Below are positions 24,060-35,804 of a stretch of DNA of 64,000 nt, piece by piece. Under the pieces are notes generated by a model that did no database searches, was not told the origin of the DNA, and was given only the letters and a program-made list of their open reading frames with translations. Source of the stretch: Cryptomeria japonica. Its lineage: Eukaryota > Streptophyta > Pinopsida > Cupressales > Cupressaceae. How positions within the stretch are numbered: position 1 is the first letter of the stretch; every line of letters starts with the position of its first letter. The translations under genes were made by a program, and so were the position numbers. The stretch lies in NCBI RefSeq assembly GCF_030272615.1, contig NC_081412.1:548606488-548670487 (forward strand). The letters run 5' to 3'.

Positions 24060-24718
24060 ATAAAACCCTAGCCTAACAAAAACAAAGATCCACCATAACA
24101 TATGAAGATTACCTAAGACAATGTAAATCAACAATATCACAAAGATTATACCATCACATGCCCACTAGGGTTTGAATCTCCATTCTTCCTATCTCCATTG
24201 ATCTTGCTTGATATATTTGCTCTCAAATTTTGTGTGCACAAGACCTCAACAAAGAACAAAAATGTGGTTGCAAGTAGGCTTGATTGCATATGAAAGTTTG
24301 GATGCGTAGTTGAGGGTTGATAATGAAGGAAGCATCTCCTTATATATAAGACACTGTAGGAAATGAAGGGATAAGATTAAGAGGTGTAAAAGATAAATGG
24401 TCGGATAGAATTAAAGGGTAGGTAGAGGAAATAAGAAAATAATGAGAGGGTAGGTAGTGTAGGAAATAAGAGATGAATGACATGTATCATGGGTGGAAAA
24501 GGTTAATGAATTAATTGAATAAATAAAGATTTATTTAACTAATAGAGGAAGTGGGATCAATTAAATAAATAAAAGTATTTATTTAATTTAAGAAAAGGCC
24601 AATTTAAATAAATAAAAGTATTTATTTAAATGAGGAAAGGCTTAGAAGAGGATTAATGAATTAATTAAATAAATAAAAATATTTATTTAAATAGACATGA
24701 CAATTTTAGGTGTCTACA
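24060..24718 (-). repeat. Ty3/gypsy-type 3' LTR (minus strand) with polypurine tract
   Basis: Read on the minus strand, the LTR starts at 24718 with TGTAGACACCTAAAATTG, directly after a polypurine tract AGAGAGGGGCAAAA (24719-24732). A TATATAAGG box lies near 24340-24350. The U3 part holds four copies of a palindromic AAATAAATA...TATTTATTT motif (24511-24695). The far end is only approximate (about 24060-24160). No 5' LTR partner was found in the window. Confidence 0.65.
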
Positions 24719-24732
24719 TTTTGCCCCTCTCT

Positions 24733-25190
24733 GAGACAATGCAACTTGTTGCGTTGGCTCAAAGAAGATAACATGAACTGATACAAAGTTGCCCCAAGAC
24801 GAGAATGATATGCCCCCTTGAGAGATTGGATGAAAATGTTTGAAAATATCGCAGACAGCCTCTCGATAAGAAAGAAAGACTAGTAATGACTAACAAGATA
24901 GGATAGAGTGACAGAGTCGCAGGATAAAGAAGACTGACTCGGGAGACTAGGGCGAGGGTAGTCTATAAGATAGACTACGAGGGAAAACATCCTCATTGTC
25001 ATCCACACATCGAAGAAATTAGAGTGCAGAGAGAGAAGAGAGCAGTCAACAATCAACAGTGATGGCATTGATGCATAGATTTGATCGTGTTCGCCGATAT
25101 CAAAGGCCAGCAGATGCAGGAGAGCCAGTGAGTACCACAAAACCTCCCTGTACCTTGTTGCATTAATTGTTGTCATAAATGCATGTTAGG
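24733..25190. other. gypsy internal sequence upstream of the PPT, no gene
   Basis: AT-rich to mixed sequence between the polypurine tract and the repeat arrays. I see no domain on either strand. Confidence 0.3.
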
Positions 25191-25485
25191 TAGGTCAATA
25201 AATGCATATTAGGTATGTCTAAGAAATTATCAAGCAGATCAAAAGACATTAAGGCATGTCTATGTTGGTTCCAGGCACGTCTGGGTAGGTTAGGTGTGTC
25301 TATGTCGAGTTTAAAGGAATCTATGGTTTGAAAGGCATCTATGTCAAATGCGAGTGCATTTGTGAAATGCAGAAATGTCTATGCAGGACATGCACATCTA
25401 TGTTGAACAAAGGCACGTCTGTGAAATGTAGGAACGTCTGTGAAGTATTTAAGCATGTTTGTTTCATGAATACACATTTATGTTT
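25190..25485. repeat. degenerate short repeats containing 'ggcatgtctatg'
   Basis: About a dozen irregularly spaced copies of a 10-12 bp core (variants of catgtctatg, cacgtctgtg and catctatgt) lie within the gypsy element's 3' internal region. Confidence 0.6.
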
Positions 25486-25489
25486 TCAA

Positions 25490-26110
25490 GGTCGAATTGG
25501 TAGTTCTGTGACAATATGTTGTCAATTGGATAAGTTGCTAAGAGGATACACTCAAACAAGTCCTCTAGGGAAGAATAGGGATAATAGATAGGGCTAGGAT
25601 TGACAGTTCTGTGATAGGACATACGTTGTCAATTAGATTAGGCTGAAATTGACAATTCTATGATAGAACATACGTTGTCAATTGGATAAGCTGTTGAGAG
25701 GATACACTCAAAAAGGTCCTCTAGGGAAGACTAGGATAACAGATAGGGATAGGATTGACAATTCTATCATAGAACATACATTGCCAATCAGGAAACTACT
25801 CAAGAAGATACACTCAAGTAGAGGCCCTAGGATAGGATAGAGCGAGGCACTTTGTGATGAACATGGAGTACCATAAGAAATTGATAATTCTATGATAGAA
25901 CACATGTTGTCAATTGGATTAGGCTGAAATTGACAATTCTGTAATAAAACATACATTGTCAATTGGATAGGCTACTCAAGATGATACACTCAAGTAGGTG
26001 CCCTAAAAGATAAAATAAAAGCAACACTTTGTGATGAACAAGGAGTACTACTAGGATAAAAAAGAAACACTTTGTGATGAATATGGAGTACTACTAGGAT
26101 TGACACAATT
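25490..26110. repeat. hairpin repeat array (TTGACAA/TTGTCAA units)
   Basis: About six copies of a unit of about 40 bp contain 'attgacaattc', then 'atgatagaacata', then 'gttgtcaattgga'. The AATTGACAA and TTGTCAATT ends of each unit are inverted, so each can fold into a 9-bp stem with a loop of about 20 nt. Units are interleaved with repeated 'gatacactcaa', 'ggtcctctagggaaga' and 'cactttgtgatgaac' blocks. Confidence 0.8.
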
Positions 26111-26139
26111 GATTTGCTTAACTACAGGAGGACCTACCT

Positions 26140-27965
26140 ATGCTAGAGTCACAGGAAAGATTTCCTTTGACTCAGGGATTACGAGCAGAGTTGACATTTG
26201 AGGATAGAGCAACAGTTGATGCCATGGGATTACGATACATTATGCATATGCCTGAGTTTTGGGTGAACATGGGATTGCTGATTGCATTAGCTAAGAGATG
26301 GCACTCAGAGACATGCACTTTTCATTTGCCGATGGGTGAGATGACAATCACCTTAGAGGATGTATATAGGATACTGAGGATACTGATCAATGGGGAGTTG
26401 GTTCCTTATGATCGAGAGGGAGATAGGGATGCACTGAGATGAGTATTTTAGGATCCAGGACTGGAGATGAGGGCAGGACATATGGCTTAGGATACTATGA
26501 CAACTATAGGATTGGCTCTACTGGTAGTGCTGGAAGGAGTTATCAGTGGGTTCCTCTATCCAGATAGGGTGACACAAGGGTTGGCTATGGGATGGGGGAG
26601 GACTCTGGAGACATTGGTGACAGAGCACACCAGGTTTACATGGGGGCCATGTTTGTTGGCACACTTGTATTATGAGCTGCATCAATTTGTGTATCATGGA
26701 TCAGTAAGATTGGGATGTGGAGGGATATTGCTGTAGGTATGGGCATATGAGCATCTTTCGGTTCCATGATCGATACACTTTAGAGGCAGGGGACATGGGC
26801 ACAATTATGTGCATCTGTATGATATGATCACTTACCAGCCACAAATTGGGAGGCTAAAGTATTGGCACTGAGTGATTGATGAGGTAGACAATGTGGTATG
26901 AAGGCCTTATCTAGATTGTGAGGAGTGGGAGGATGGCACAATGGAGCTTCCCTTTGTATTTAGGAGTAGGTATCTGATTGGTCAAACACCATATTTTATT
27001 GAGTGATAGTTGATTGAAAGAGTATGCAGGTAGTTTGGTAGGATACAATGGATGCGACGGGGTTAAGGGATGTATGCACGAACAGTGAGAGATCAAGCTC
27101 ATTTGGGTCCATTATTGTCTTATGATCAGGCAGTGACACAAATGTAGGAGATGGTTCCCATGCCTTGGGATATATGGAAAAATGTGGAGGATGCAGGGAT
27201 GAATGCATAGTACATTTCATATTGGGCAGAGCATCTATTTCCACAACTGATGGATCCAGGGAAGCTGATAGAGGGTGATGGTGGAGATGATAGTGGGGAT
27301 GGTGGAGGCAGAGGCTGATGGCAGAGGTGGGGGGTAGTAGTAGAGAGGAGAGTGGATTAGAGGAGAGATGGAGGAGAGGAGAGACAGGCTCATGTAGTCA
27401 GAGGTAGAGGCGGACTACCTTTACAGGTGCCAGCAACATAGGTTCCCGGACAGGGACAGGGATAGGGACAAGGACATGGATAGGATCAGCCACAAGAGAA
27501 GCCACAAGGATAGGGGGAGGATGGAGGAGAGGAAGAGGATGAGCTACTATCCTTGAGAGATATCTACTAGAGATAGGTAGATGAGATTCCGGACTAGGGA
27601 GGGATGGGGCTAAGCTCGGGAGACAATTGAGGGACACTGAGCGAGAGAGGGATCAGGCTATTCAACACTACACTGAGGCTAAGGAGGCACTGAGAGCAGG
27701 GAGACGATCAATAAAAGATATTGGGACCAAATATGCCTATATTATACAAGTAGGGGAGGAGATAGCCTACTGAAGAGACTTTTATTATGGAGTTGTGCCA
27801 CCAGATCAGCGGGCTAGGAGCTTTTAGAGACCATCGTGGACTATGACGACCACAGGAGGGAGAGATAGGAGACAAGCATCTAGTGGTGGGGTCATGGGTC
27901 CTCCACCACCACCAGATAGAGGGGGAAAGGGAATCCAGGGCTTAGACACCATCGAGGCTGACTAA
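26140..27965 (+). pseudogene. plant mobile domain (PMD) ORF, antisense within a gypsy element, decayed
   Basis: One plus-strand frame runs from the ATG at 26140. It carries the PMD hallmarks: YIMHMPEFWVNMGLL, ALAKRWHSETCTFHLP, GEMTITLEDVYRIL, and further on YLDCEEWEDG. A Gly/Arg-rich and acidic C-terminal part follows to about 27965. Stops in the same frame (26440, the TAG in MA*DTM, 26734 and several later) are nearly all TGA or TAG explicable by C-to-T. PMD proteins occur as host genes (MAIL1/MAIN) and as passengers of transposable elements. Here the ORF is antisense to the flanking minus-strand integrase and LTR, matching antisense ORFs described between pol and 3' LTR of some plant Ty3/gypsy elements. 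The 3' part of the frame after about 27250 is poorly conserved and less certain. Confidence 0.7.
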
Positions 27966-29830
27966 CTTCGAGGGAGGGAGCTCATCATAGCCTTAGAGGG
28001 CTCCCTATGTATCAGTTTTTGTACCATTTTTGTATGATGATGTAGACACCTTCAAGTGATTTTGTAGCCATATGTATTTTGACATCATTGTATCATGACA
28101 CTTATTATTTTTGAGATATATATATGAGATGATTCATCCTTGCAGCAGCTATATGCATGTGTACCTACGTGATGTTGCTTATATGTGATGCATGTTTCTA
28201 AATGATGCTTATGATATGGATGCAAATATGTACGTGATGAAATGCAATATATTTTTGCTCTTTTATGTTTTTATATGTCATGCATGATGCAAATGTGAAT
28301 GTATGAAATGCCGATGAATATGATAATGCAAATAACTATTTACATGATGAGAATGTAAAATGTGTAACATGTGTTGTGTGCAGGATATGGTGCAATTGTG
28401 ATATCTATATGTATGTATGAAATGCTAATATGTGGTAATGCAGGTGCAAACTACATGAAATGCAAATATTTTTGGTGTGTCATTATACTCAATCATGTGA
28501 TAGCAGGATACACGGACTCAAGAAGGATTATGGAGGTCAATCAAGAAAGGGGGATGGAAGGTAGAAGATATGGAAGTGAAAGAGATTCTTGTGCTATTAT
28601 CATCATTGAGCTTTTATTATGGAAAATAGGTTATGATAATTGAGGTATAGGTTCGAACCAAAAAGTCATTGTACCCGTTTACATGGAGATCAGACAGTCG
28701 CACACAAGGAATGCCCCAATTCACACTAGACTCACAATGTCCTCATATCCTTGGACAAGTCATAGCATTACTAAGGGAAAATCCACATACAACAAAAAAA
28801 AAGGAGAACATATCCCATCCTCACCTTTCTAGTCAAAGACATCTTGGAGATAGAATCTCTAGTCAGAGACATCTCGAAAAAGCTAAAAGACATGCCACAA
28901 AAAAGATAAAATAAAAAGAAAATCAAGACTTGACACCAACATCCATTGTAGTCCTCAAGTTTATTGTCTCTTTTCACTTGTATAAGTCTATTTGATTTTG
29001 GTCACAATGTTTTCATTCACAAAAGGATAGATAGCATTGAACCATAATGTTGTCTGAGTCTGTTGAAAGAGTTGATTTGTTGAAGCCCATTGCTGCTATT
29101 TGCGTCTCATCTGAAACTGACTGAATCCATGAAACTGATACTTTATTACAGAGAAAATGGAACTTTATTGCGGTGGCGATGCAAGTGATCCATTATTGCG
29201 GATTGTGCACAGATAGACTGAAGAAAACTGGAAGAAACTGTACTCCTCGGAATGTGTGATGCTCTTAGTTCCACACCCATCACTAGACTTAGGATTTGCC
29301 TTAGCCACAGATAGGAGCTGATTTATTATGGATGGAAAGGGGTGAAAAGGAGGGATTATTATGAATGGCTAACCAATCTTAGGTAGATCAATAAGAAGCC
29401 ATGATGGGAATGGGTAAGGTTATTATGGATGGATAGGCTATGAGTGTGTGCAAAGTGAAAGGATGAGATTGAATCTTGAAGGAGGGAGGAGCAATGTCTC
29501 TACACACAGTGCCAGTAACCTGGTTTTCACCATGGTACTTGCCTAGGGTGCCACCGAAGTGGTTTTCACTATTGGATGAAATTAATTCTCTTTACTTTTT
29601 TCGATTTTTTTTTTTTTTTGGTGTCACAAGGTGCCTGTTTACCAGGTTTTCACCAAGTAACAATTTTTTTATATTTTATGATATTTTTTGAAGTTTTGAT
29701 ATTTATGATTTTGTATTTTTGATATTTTATGTTTTTTTTGTATTTTTGATATTTTTGTATTTTTGGTATTTTTTTATTTTTGATATTTTTTTATTTTTTT
29801 GTATTTTTTGAATTAGGATATGTTGAAGAG
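27966..29830. other. gypsy internal region between PMD ORF and integrase, no gene
   Basis: AT-rich sequence with many 'atgatgcaaatg' variants (28140-28450), a small duplication of 'ctagtca(a/g)agacatct' (28831, 28860), and a T-rich low-complexity run of 'tatttttgata' units (about 29655-29815). No domain is seen on either strand. Confidence 0.4.
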
Positions 29831-30990
29831 CTATGTGTAAAACCTATGAAGGTGCATGCTGTTGATAGGATCCTCCAAAGGTTCTCCCTTTGGTGTCAAA
29901 AGCTGATATGTACCTGATCCGTAGATTGTCATGATGACATAAGGACCAAGCCAATATGGTTTGAATTTTCCCTTCTTCTCTCAATCTTGCTGATTTTTAG
30001 GATTCTCCTTGAGAACTAAGTCACCCACCCCAAATGTACGAGGCTTAACCTTATGATTGTAGCTGCATTGTTCCTTGACTGAATGATGTGTTGCTCCCTT
30101 GATTTTCTTCCTTGATGAAGGAACTGAGATAGGATTACTAGTGTGTGGACTACATAGGCCCATATGCATGTCACCTAAAGAAGTTTGGGCATCCTTGACA
30201 ACAAATTCCTCCAAGGAAGTTCCATTAAAGGTCCATGATGTATCACCAGAAGGGAAAGGATGTGTGGAGCAAGTGGATGAGTGATGAAGTCTTATGATTG
30301 CGAAAATAATTGAAAGTATCATGACATGATGGAGACTTAGGATCAACAAGTATGCTTTTTGACTTGAAATTTTATAACTTTTGCTCCTAGTTATTTTGAT
30401 ATTAGGGGAGATAAACTCTTGCTCTTTTTTCTTCATAGGATTTTTATCCTTGAGTTTGATTTTTGCAGAGTCCAATAGCTTTTGATTTTGATTTGAGCTA
30501 AAGGACTTTTCTTTATTTTTGACTTTTAGATTTTTCTTTTCAAAGCTTAAATTTTGATCCCCGATTAGTAAGGGATTTTGTGATTCTTGTTGATCCAAGT
30601 CTAGGAGAGGAGTGGAAATGGAATTAATGGATGAAATGGTAAAGCTATGTGAGTTCTCAAGAGGCTTGGTGATACACTCAATAGATTCTTTGTTGGAACT
30701 ACTCTTAGGACTATTGATATCAAGAGTTGCTTGCAACACTATAGGATATTTGCATTTAGACTTAGTAGCCACAACACTAGGTGGTTCACACCGAATTCCT
30801 TGCAAATTGTTTATAGATTGTTCCTGTCGACTAAATACCTTAGGAGATAGTGGGAGTTGATCAACATGAAATATATATGTTGGTTCCTTTTTATGCTGAA
30901 CAACAAAAACCAGCAACCAGTATAACCTAGAACCAAATATTAAAAGGTAGCCAACCTCAACTATGATTCCATAGGATTAACCAGACCAAC
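29831..30990 (-). pseudogene. Ty3/gypsy pol C-terminal fragment (integrase C-terminus) fused to unknown sequence
   Basis: The minus-strand frame enters at about 30990 and reaches a natural stop at 29831. The last 80 or so residues are the C-terminal part of a plant gypsy integrase: KVKPRTFGVGDLVLKEN, then KFKPYWLGPYVI, GSGTYQLLTPKGEPLEDP and a terminal MHLHRFYT. One TGA (next to NQQD) interrupts them and fits CGA decay. The preceding 230 residues, beginning near MLVFVVQHKKEPTYIFHVDQ, are Lys/Ser-rich and match no part of pol I know. The DDE catalytic core is absent. This suggests a deletion joined the integrase tail to other element sequence. Confidence 0.65.
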
Positions 30991-31426
30991 TAATAAGGAT
31001 GTTTAGATCCTTCTTCTCTTCAAGCTCTGCAAAACCTAGGTGGGTTTACCTGTGATGCATTGAATCAGACCCATTACAAACAAAGCAGCATCACAAAAAG
31101 TAGATAGATCTCACTGGGGCTCAACAACAAGTGGGTTACTGCAGATGGGATAGATCTATGCATATAACTTAGCTATGCTTGAGCATGAGATAGATGGAAC
31201 AAACTAAAACTACAAACAAAAAAATATTCTGATTGGATTTTAAAAGGTGTTCTAACAACCCTTTAATGTTACAAAAGACCAGTGCCTTATCCAGGCCACA
31301 GAGTCATGCATAAAACTAGAAGAGAAATCTCAGATGCAAGTTCTTTTCAACATTAAATTTTCATGTATCGATGCCTTATATTAATACAATCCTCCGCTCT
31401 GTCACAAAACCATACTTATATATATA

Positions 31427-31487
<61 letters not shown>

Positions 31488-32100
31488 AATATGCATTCAA
31501 AATCATTGATGCTGGGTTTTAGGATTTAAATCCTTCCTTGAATAATACCCAAAAGATAAACATTACACTCTTAGAGGAATCTAAAAGAGACAACTCAAAT
31601 TATCCTTGATAATATGAAATTGTATAAATCTGAGTACATTTTGGAGACAATTTCATGGAAACTCACACATGCCTTGCATATGTGTGAACCTGCAAACTAA
31701 AACAAAACCTACAGTAAAGACAACACTGAAAACATAGAAGAACACACTTTCATTTGCAAAAATAAAAAGATGCCATCACTGGAACCTGCAATTTTGGATT
31801 TCTCCCTTGGAGAAAATCTCTCAAAAACTGGAACCCCTACAAATGAGAAGAATTGAGAATAAGAAGAGGAGGGAAAGATTAGATCTCATCAGAACAAGCC
31901 AAGTGTCTCCTCTATCCCTAACTGCAAAATATCTTCTTCATTCTCATGGAAAATGCTCTCAAAATATCCCAAATAAGTTAAAATTAACTACCTGATCAGA
32001 TTCCTTATCCCGAGAGCTTTTCGACAATATATAATACTTCATATTTTGGCCAAAAATTGAGCCCTGGGCAAATTAATTCTTCAAGTGTGCATAATCATTT
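30991..32100. other. AT-rich stretch without identifiable gene
   Basis: It includes a long (TA)n tract (31415-31485). A short plus-strand Lys/Arg-rich frame (31807-31995) has no recognisable feature. Confidence 0.4.
31415..31485. repeat. (TA)n microsatellite
   Basis: About 65-70 bp of TA repeat with one interruption near its left end. Confidence 0.95.
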
Positions 32101-32139
32101 AAATTTTTGAATTTTTAATATAGTTTCAACTATATAATA

Positions 32140-32830
32140 AACCTAATTTAACTTTGATTTTTGGCTCTTGTTGTGCTTTGACGCTTTGCCACGTGTTGGT
32201 AACTGATTGGTTGATGGGGTCCACTAGGCACCACCTGGAATGACACCTCATCACCGCCATGTGTTTGCTTTGTCACTGCCACTTGTCTTTCCACCTGTAT
32301 GCCACGTGCGCACCACATCATTGCCACTGGGACTGGACCCGCCTGCTGGACCTCTGACTGGACCTACCACTTGAGTGCCACCTGGCTTTTGCCATTTTGC
32401 AAATGGTAACCGGCGTGCAACTTCGCCTCACAAAACCATGCGCATCGTCGATCATCTCGGACTTGCACGATCTTTAACTCTTGCATTTTCGCCTTGGGCT
32501 TTTCATCATTTCTTAGACCTTATCCTTTGTGCATCTCACCTTCGCGAAGTCACACCGACCGTCGATCTTCTCCAAACCTGCTCGCTGGTTAAGTCAGCTT
32601 TTCTCTGCAAAATTTTGCCCATCTGCTTCGAGAAGCGTGCCTACATGGGGTCCACCTATCACCTCCTTGGTTGCCTTGGGATTCGCACCCACATGCGTGG
32701 GGTCCACCTTGGGCACCCAATGGGTACTGTTTGTCAAAAGCCTTGATGGCTTTGACACTATGCATTGGTGGAGATTTAGATATAAATAACAAAAGTTTCA
32801 CTCTCACCACCAATGTGGGATTAAAGCTTT
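32140..32830. promoter_or_regulatory. G+C-richer promoter-like or LTR-like block with G-box motifs
   Basis: It contains CACGTG cores in 'gccacgtgttgg' (32189) and 'gccacgtgcgc', repeated 'tgccac' and 'ggtccac' strings, a GCGAAG block ('ttcgcgaagtc'), and a TATA-like 'gatataaataac' near 32780. The mixture (GCGAAG, gtgggtcc, acgtggc) resembles the 45.3-47.0 kb region in the opposite orientation. Short frames here have no recognisable domain. It could be an LTR or the promoter of a lost gene. Confidence 0.4.
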
Positions 32831-33177
32831 TCCTAAGAATGCATTTCTGAAGACTTTTCTTTGCAGCTTAATCGCATTTTTGTCATTTTCTTTTGCTTGA
32901 AACATTTGATGCAAGAGTTTTCAATCCTTTACCCTACCACATAGAGGATAGACACGCAGAAAAGGGAGGTTATGGCTTTACACCAGCCAATTGCATTTGA
33001 TTTAAGCTTCATCGCTGAAAGGAGAATCTGGAGATCTTCATTTACTTTAACCCCCCCACTCTCCACTAGCTTCCACACAAGGAGGCGAGAAAAACACTTG
33101 CTGTAGTTTGAAAATGACCCCTTCATCATACCATGTGAAAGAGGATGTTGTAGTTTATTTGAATTTTGTTTGGTTCT

Positions 33178-33960
33178 TCAGAATTTTGACGCTGCCCTCA
33201 TTGGTATACATTTGCATAAAAAAAAAATCACCATAGCACTACTGCGATGACCATTATGGTTGTTGTAGATAGAAATCACTTTCTTGTATTCAAGATCCTT
33301 TATACTCTTCAAACAATTCATGATCTCATTATTCTTAAGACCATCCCATTTGCTTGCAGTTTTGTTAAATCTAGCTATTATATTTTCAATTATTACAACT
33401 GGAGGCCATATGATAGAACAATCTTCTACCTTTGAATCAATCCAATCCCTAACGGTTCTTCTCATATCTCTAAATTCAACCCCAACTTTGATGGGTTCAT
33501 ATGTGTCACTTCCCATATGATTTGAATCATGAATTTTTTCCTTTTGTACCTTGCTTGTAAGAATCTCTATTTGGAATAATGATATCTATAATGGCGTTTC
33601 CAGCCTTTCTGGCATCACAACCATCTTTTGTATATGATTAGCATCTTTATATCTTCTTTCCCAGCTTTTTGGGTGTTCTATTGGCTCCCTGATCATCATA
33701 CGTCCAGTCTCCTTTCTATCATTTCTGTATGTTTTCTTGTGCATGTCTCTTTGGATATGATTCTGATTATCATATGATCTTTCATAATTTTGTAGGGATG
33801 GCATGCTGCCCTCTTGATAATTGACAGCAACATATTCTTTTCCTTAGCCACCACGTGAACTCTCTGCTTCATGTTCCATGTGAAAGAGGGGGGTGCTGAT
33901 TGCATTTGTTGGAGGCTTTTGTAGCTCCCAAAATCCACTCTAGATTGGCATGCTCTGCAA
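33178..33960 (-). pseudogene. XS-domain (SGS3-like) protein fragment, decayed
   Basis: One minus-strand frame covers about 33830-33178. It is broken by a single TAG at 33586 and by a shifted or stop-containing segment upstream. The first half is Lys/Arg/Glu-rich (MPSLQNYERSYDN onward). The second contains IIWPPVVIIEN, KWDGLKNNEI and GHRSSAMVIF. These match the XS-domain pattern of plant SGS3-like proteins (WPP-V-I-x-N, K-W-x-G, GHRG-S-x-V-x-F), an RNA-binding module acting with RDR6 in post-transcriptional silencing. After MVIF the frame runs into an A/T slip and becomes unreadable, so it is likely a broken copy. Host pseudogene and retroelement-captured fragment are both possible. Confidence 0.5.
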
Positions 33961-35799
33961 ACTCACCCATCACGTGGAGGGAGGTCTCTTTGTTTGATTT
34001 GCATTTTCATTTGCCAAAGTCTGCATTTTCTTGTTAGCTTTTAATGGTTTGTTGTTAGCATTTGTTTTAAAAAAATCCATGCCCATTCAAAGCCACATAG
34101 AGAAGTTAGGCAAGGGTCATGGCAACTGCACTTTACAACTGCCAATTGAAAGCTTCTGGAGATGACTGCTACAATCTGGGTGCTATGATTTGGTGTCTTT
34201 TGACAATGATTTGACAACTTACTTATCAATGCCATTACTTGGGACTCTTGCCATAAAAACCATCCTAAGTCAATATTTATTTATTTTCAAGGCTTTGGCA
34301 TTGTTCATACTAAAACTATCTTGTAGATTCACTGTTATTTCGGTCAAAATCTAGCTTCTAATTGATGGTTTGAAAGGACTGTGAAGGGCTTGTAGAAATA
34401 CAAGACATGATCTCCTTCATTTTGAGCTACATTGTTAAACCTCGAATTCACAATGTCTTTTACCTTGAATCTTCAATGGATGCTACCCATATGAACTTCA
34501 CTTGATTGTGGCTTGTGAATTGCATCATTATTTGAATATTCTGAAATTCCCCCAGTAAGCAAAAATCACCAATAAAAACAATGCACGGGCATAGGCCAGG
34601 TCAGGCCCCAAAGTGGGTCTGACTATATTTTTTTTTCGTTTTCATGCAACTGACCTCTAAAATGACTCACAGACCTCAAACATACCATTGGAAACAATCG
34701 ACATCATTTTTAGATCATTAAACCGCAATTTACAACTTTTAGGCACTTACACCACATTTTCGCATTTAATCGCGAAGACGTATTTTTCAAGCTAGTCAAA
34801 TCACCTTTCTGGACCTTAAAAATTTACAGGCATGTACTCTGATATACAAGAATGAATAATGCCAAGTGGTTTCTCAAGATGAGTCCCGAGCGAAGAGATA
34901 TTAATCACCAAAAATGACCAACTAGCTTTGTCGACACTGCGGACCTGATGAAGTCAATGTTTTGGCAACACATGATGCCTTTCTCAAAAATATCAAATGA
35001 CCTCCGTAGATCCTCAAATTTGAAACACAAGTACCTTGAAGTACATACTAAATCTTTGAACTCTCAGTTTGACCAAAATCCTGACTAGATGCAAATGGCA
35101 CGCTCATAAAAATGGCCACTTTAACTGATATAGCACTAAAAGTACGGATAACTGAAAACGATGGCTAAATGAACCCTTTTGAAAACCAATCAAATGGATT
35201 GGTAGGAGCCTGAAACTTGAAACATAGCTTGTCATCTATACCAATAATAACCTGGAACAAACATTCTAACATGACACTTACTAGCAACTTTTACACTTGT
35301 GCAAAGTAGGGCTCCGACTAGCTGTCGAAACAAGGACTTGCCAAAACACAAAAACTCCAAATGGATTGATCTTCAAAAACTGAGCAGATGGATTCATTAG
35401 AACTTGAAATTTTGCAAGCTAATTCACATTTATGAATACAACTGAATTCATTTTAAATTTCTCCATGACGATCAATAGGGAAAAAGATACAAACACTCAA
35501 AGTAGGCTACTCAATAAAATCTGCATTTGTGCCTAAAATGCACTTCCAACTCACCCCTTGAAATGGGTACTTCATAAACTTATCCAAATTGAATTATGAA
35601 AGTTTCACATCACTGCATAGGCCAAATGAAAGGCGTAGGACATGAATCCCGAGCCTTACCCCTTGAAAATCAACTGGCTCCACTTTACCCTCTTTCTAAC
35701 TAGGCCATTCAAACTGACTCATTTGGAAATGCAAAGCAAAAATTTGAATTGGACCTCAAAACTTGACTCAATTTTAATGAGTCCCAACAATATACTCAC
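33961..35799. other. low-information stretch between the XS-like fragment and the copia element
   Basis: No domain is recognised on either strand. The minus-strand frame just left of 35800 continues that of the gag-protease fragment right of the copia element (after removing one copy of the 5-bp duplication), so the right part of this stretch is probably the interior of the interrupted gypsy-like element. Confidence 0.4.
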
Positions 35800-35804
35800 C
35801 ACAT

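Noticed and set aside
25490..26110. CRISPR array
   Set aside because: Units are irregular, interleaved with other repeats, lack unique equal-length spacers, and lie in a eukaryotic retroelement.
24060..30990. Single intact gypsy retrotransposon
   Set aside because: RT, RNase H and the integrase catalytic core are missing, and no 5' LTR was found in the window.
32375..32813. Frames of 74-123 codons on both strands
   Set aside because: Open on both strands because of higher G+C; no domain, and the sequence resembles a promoter or LTR block.
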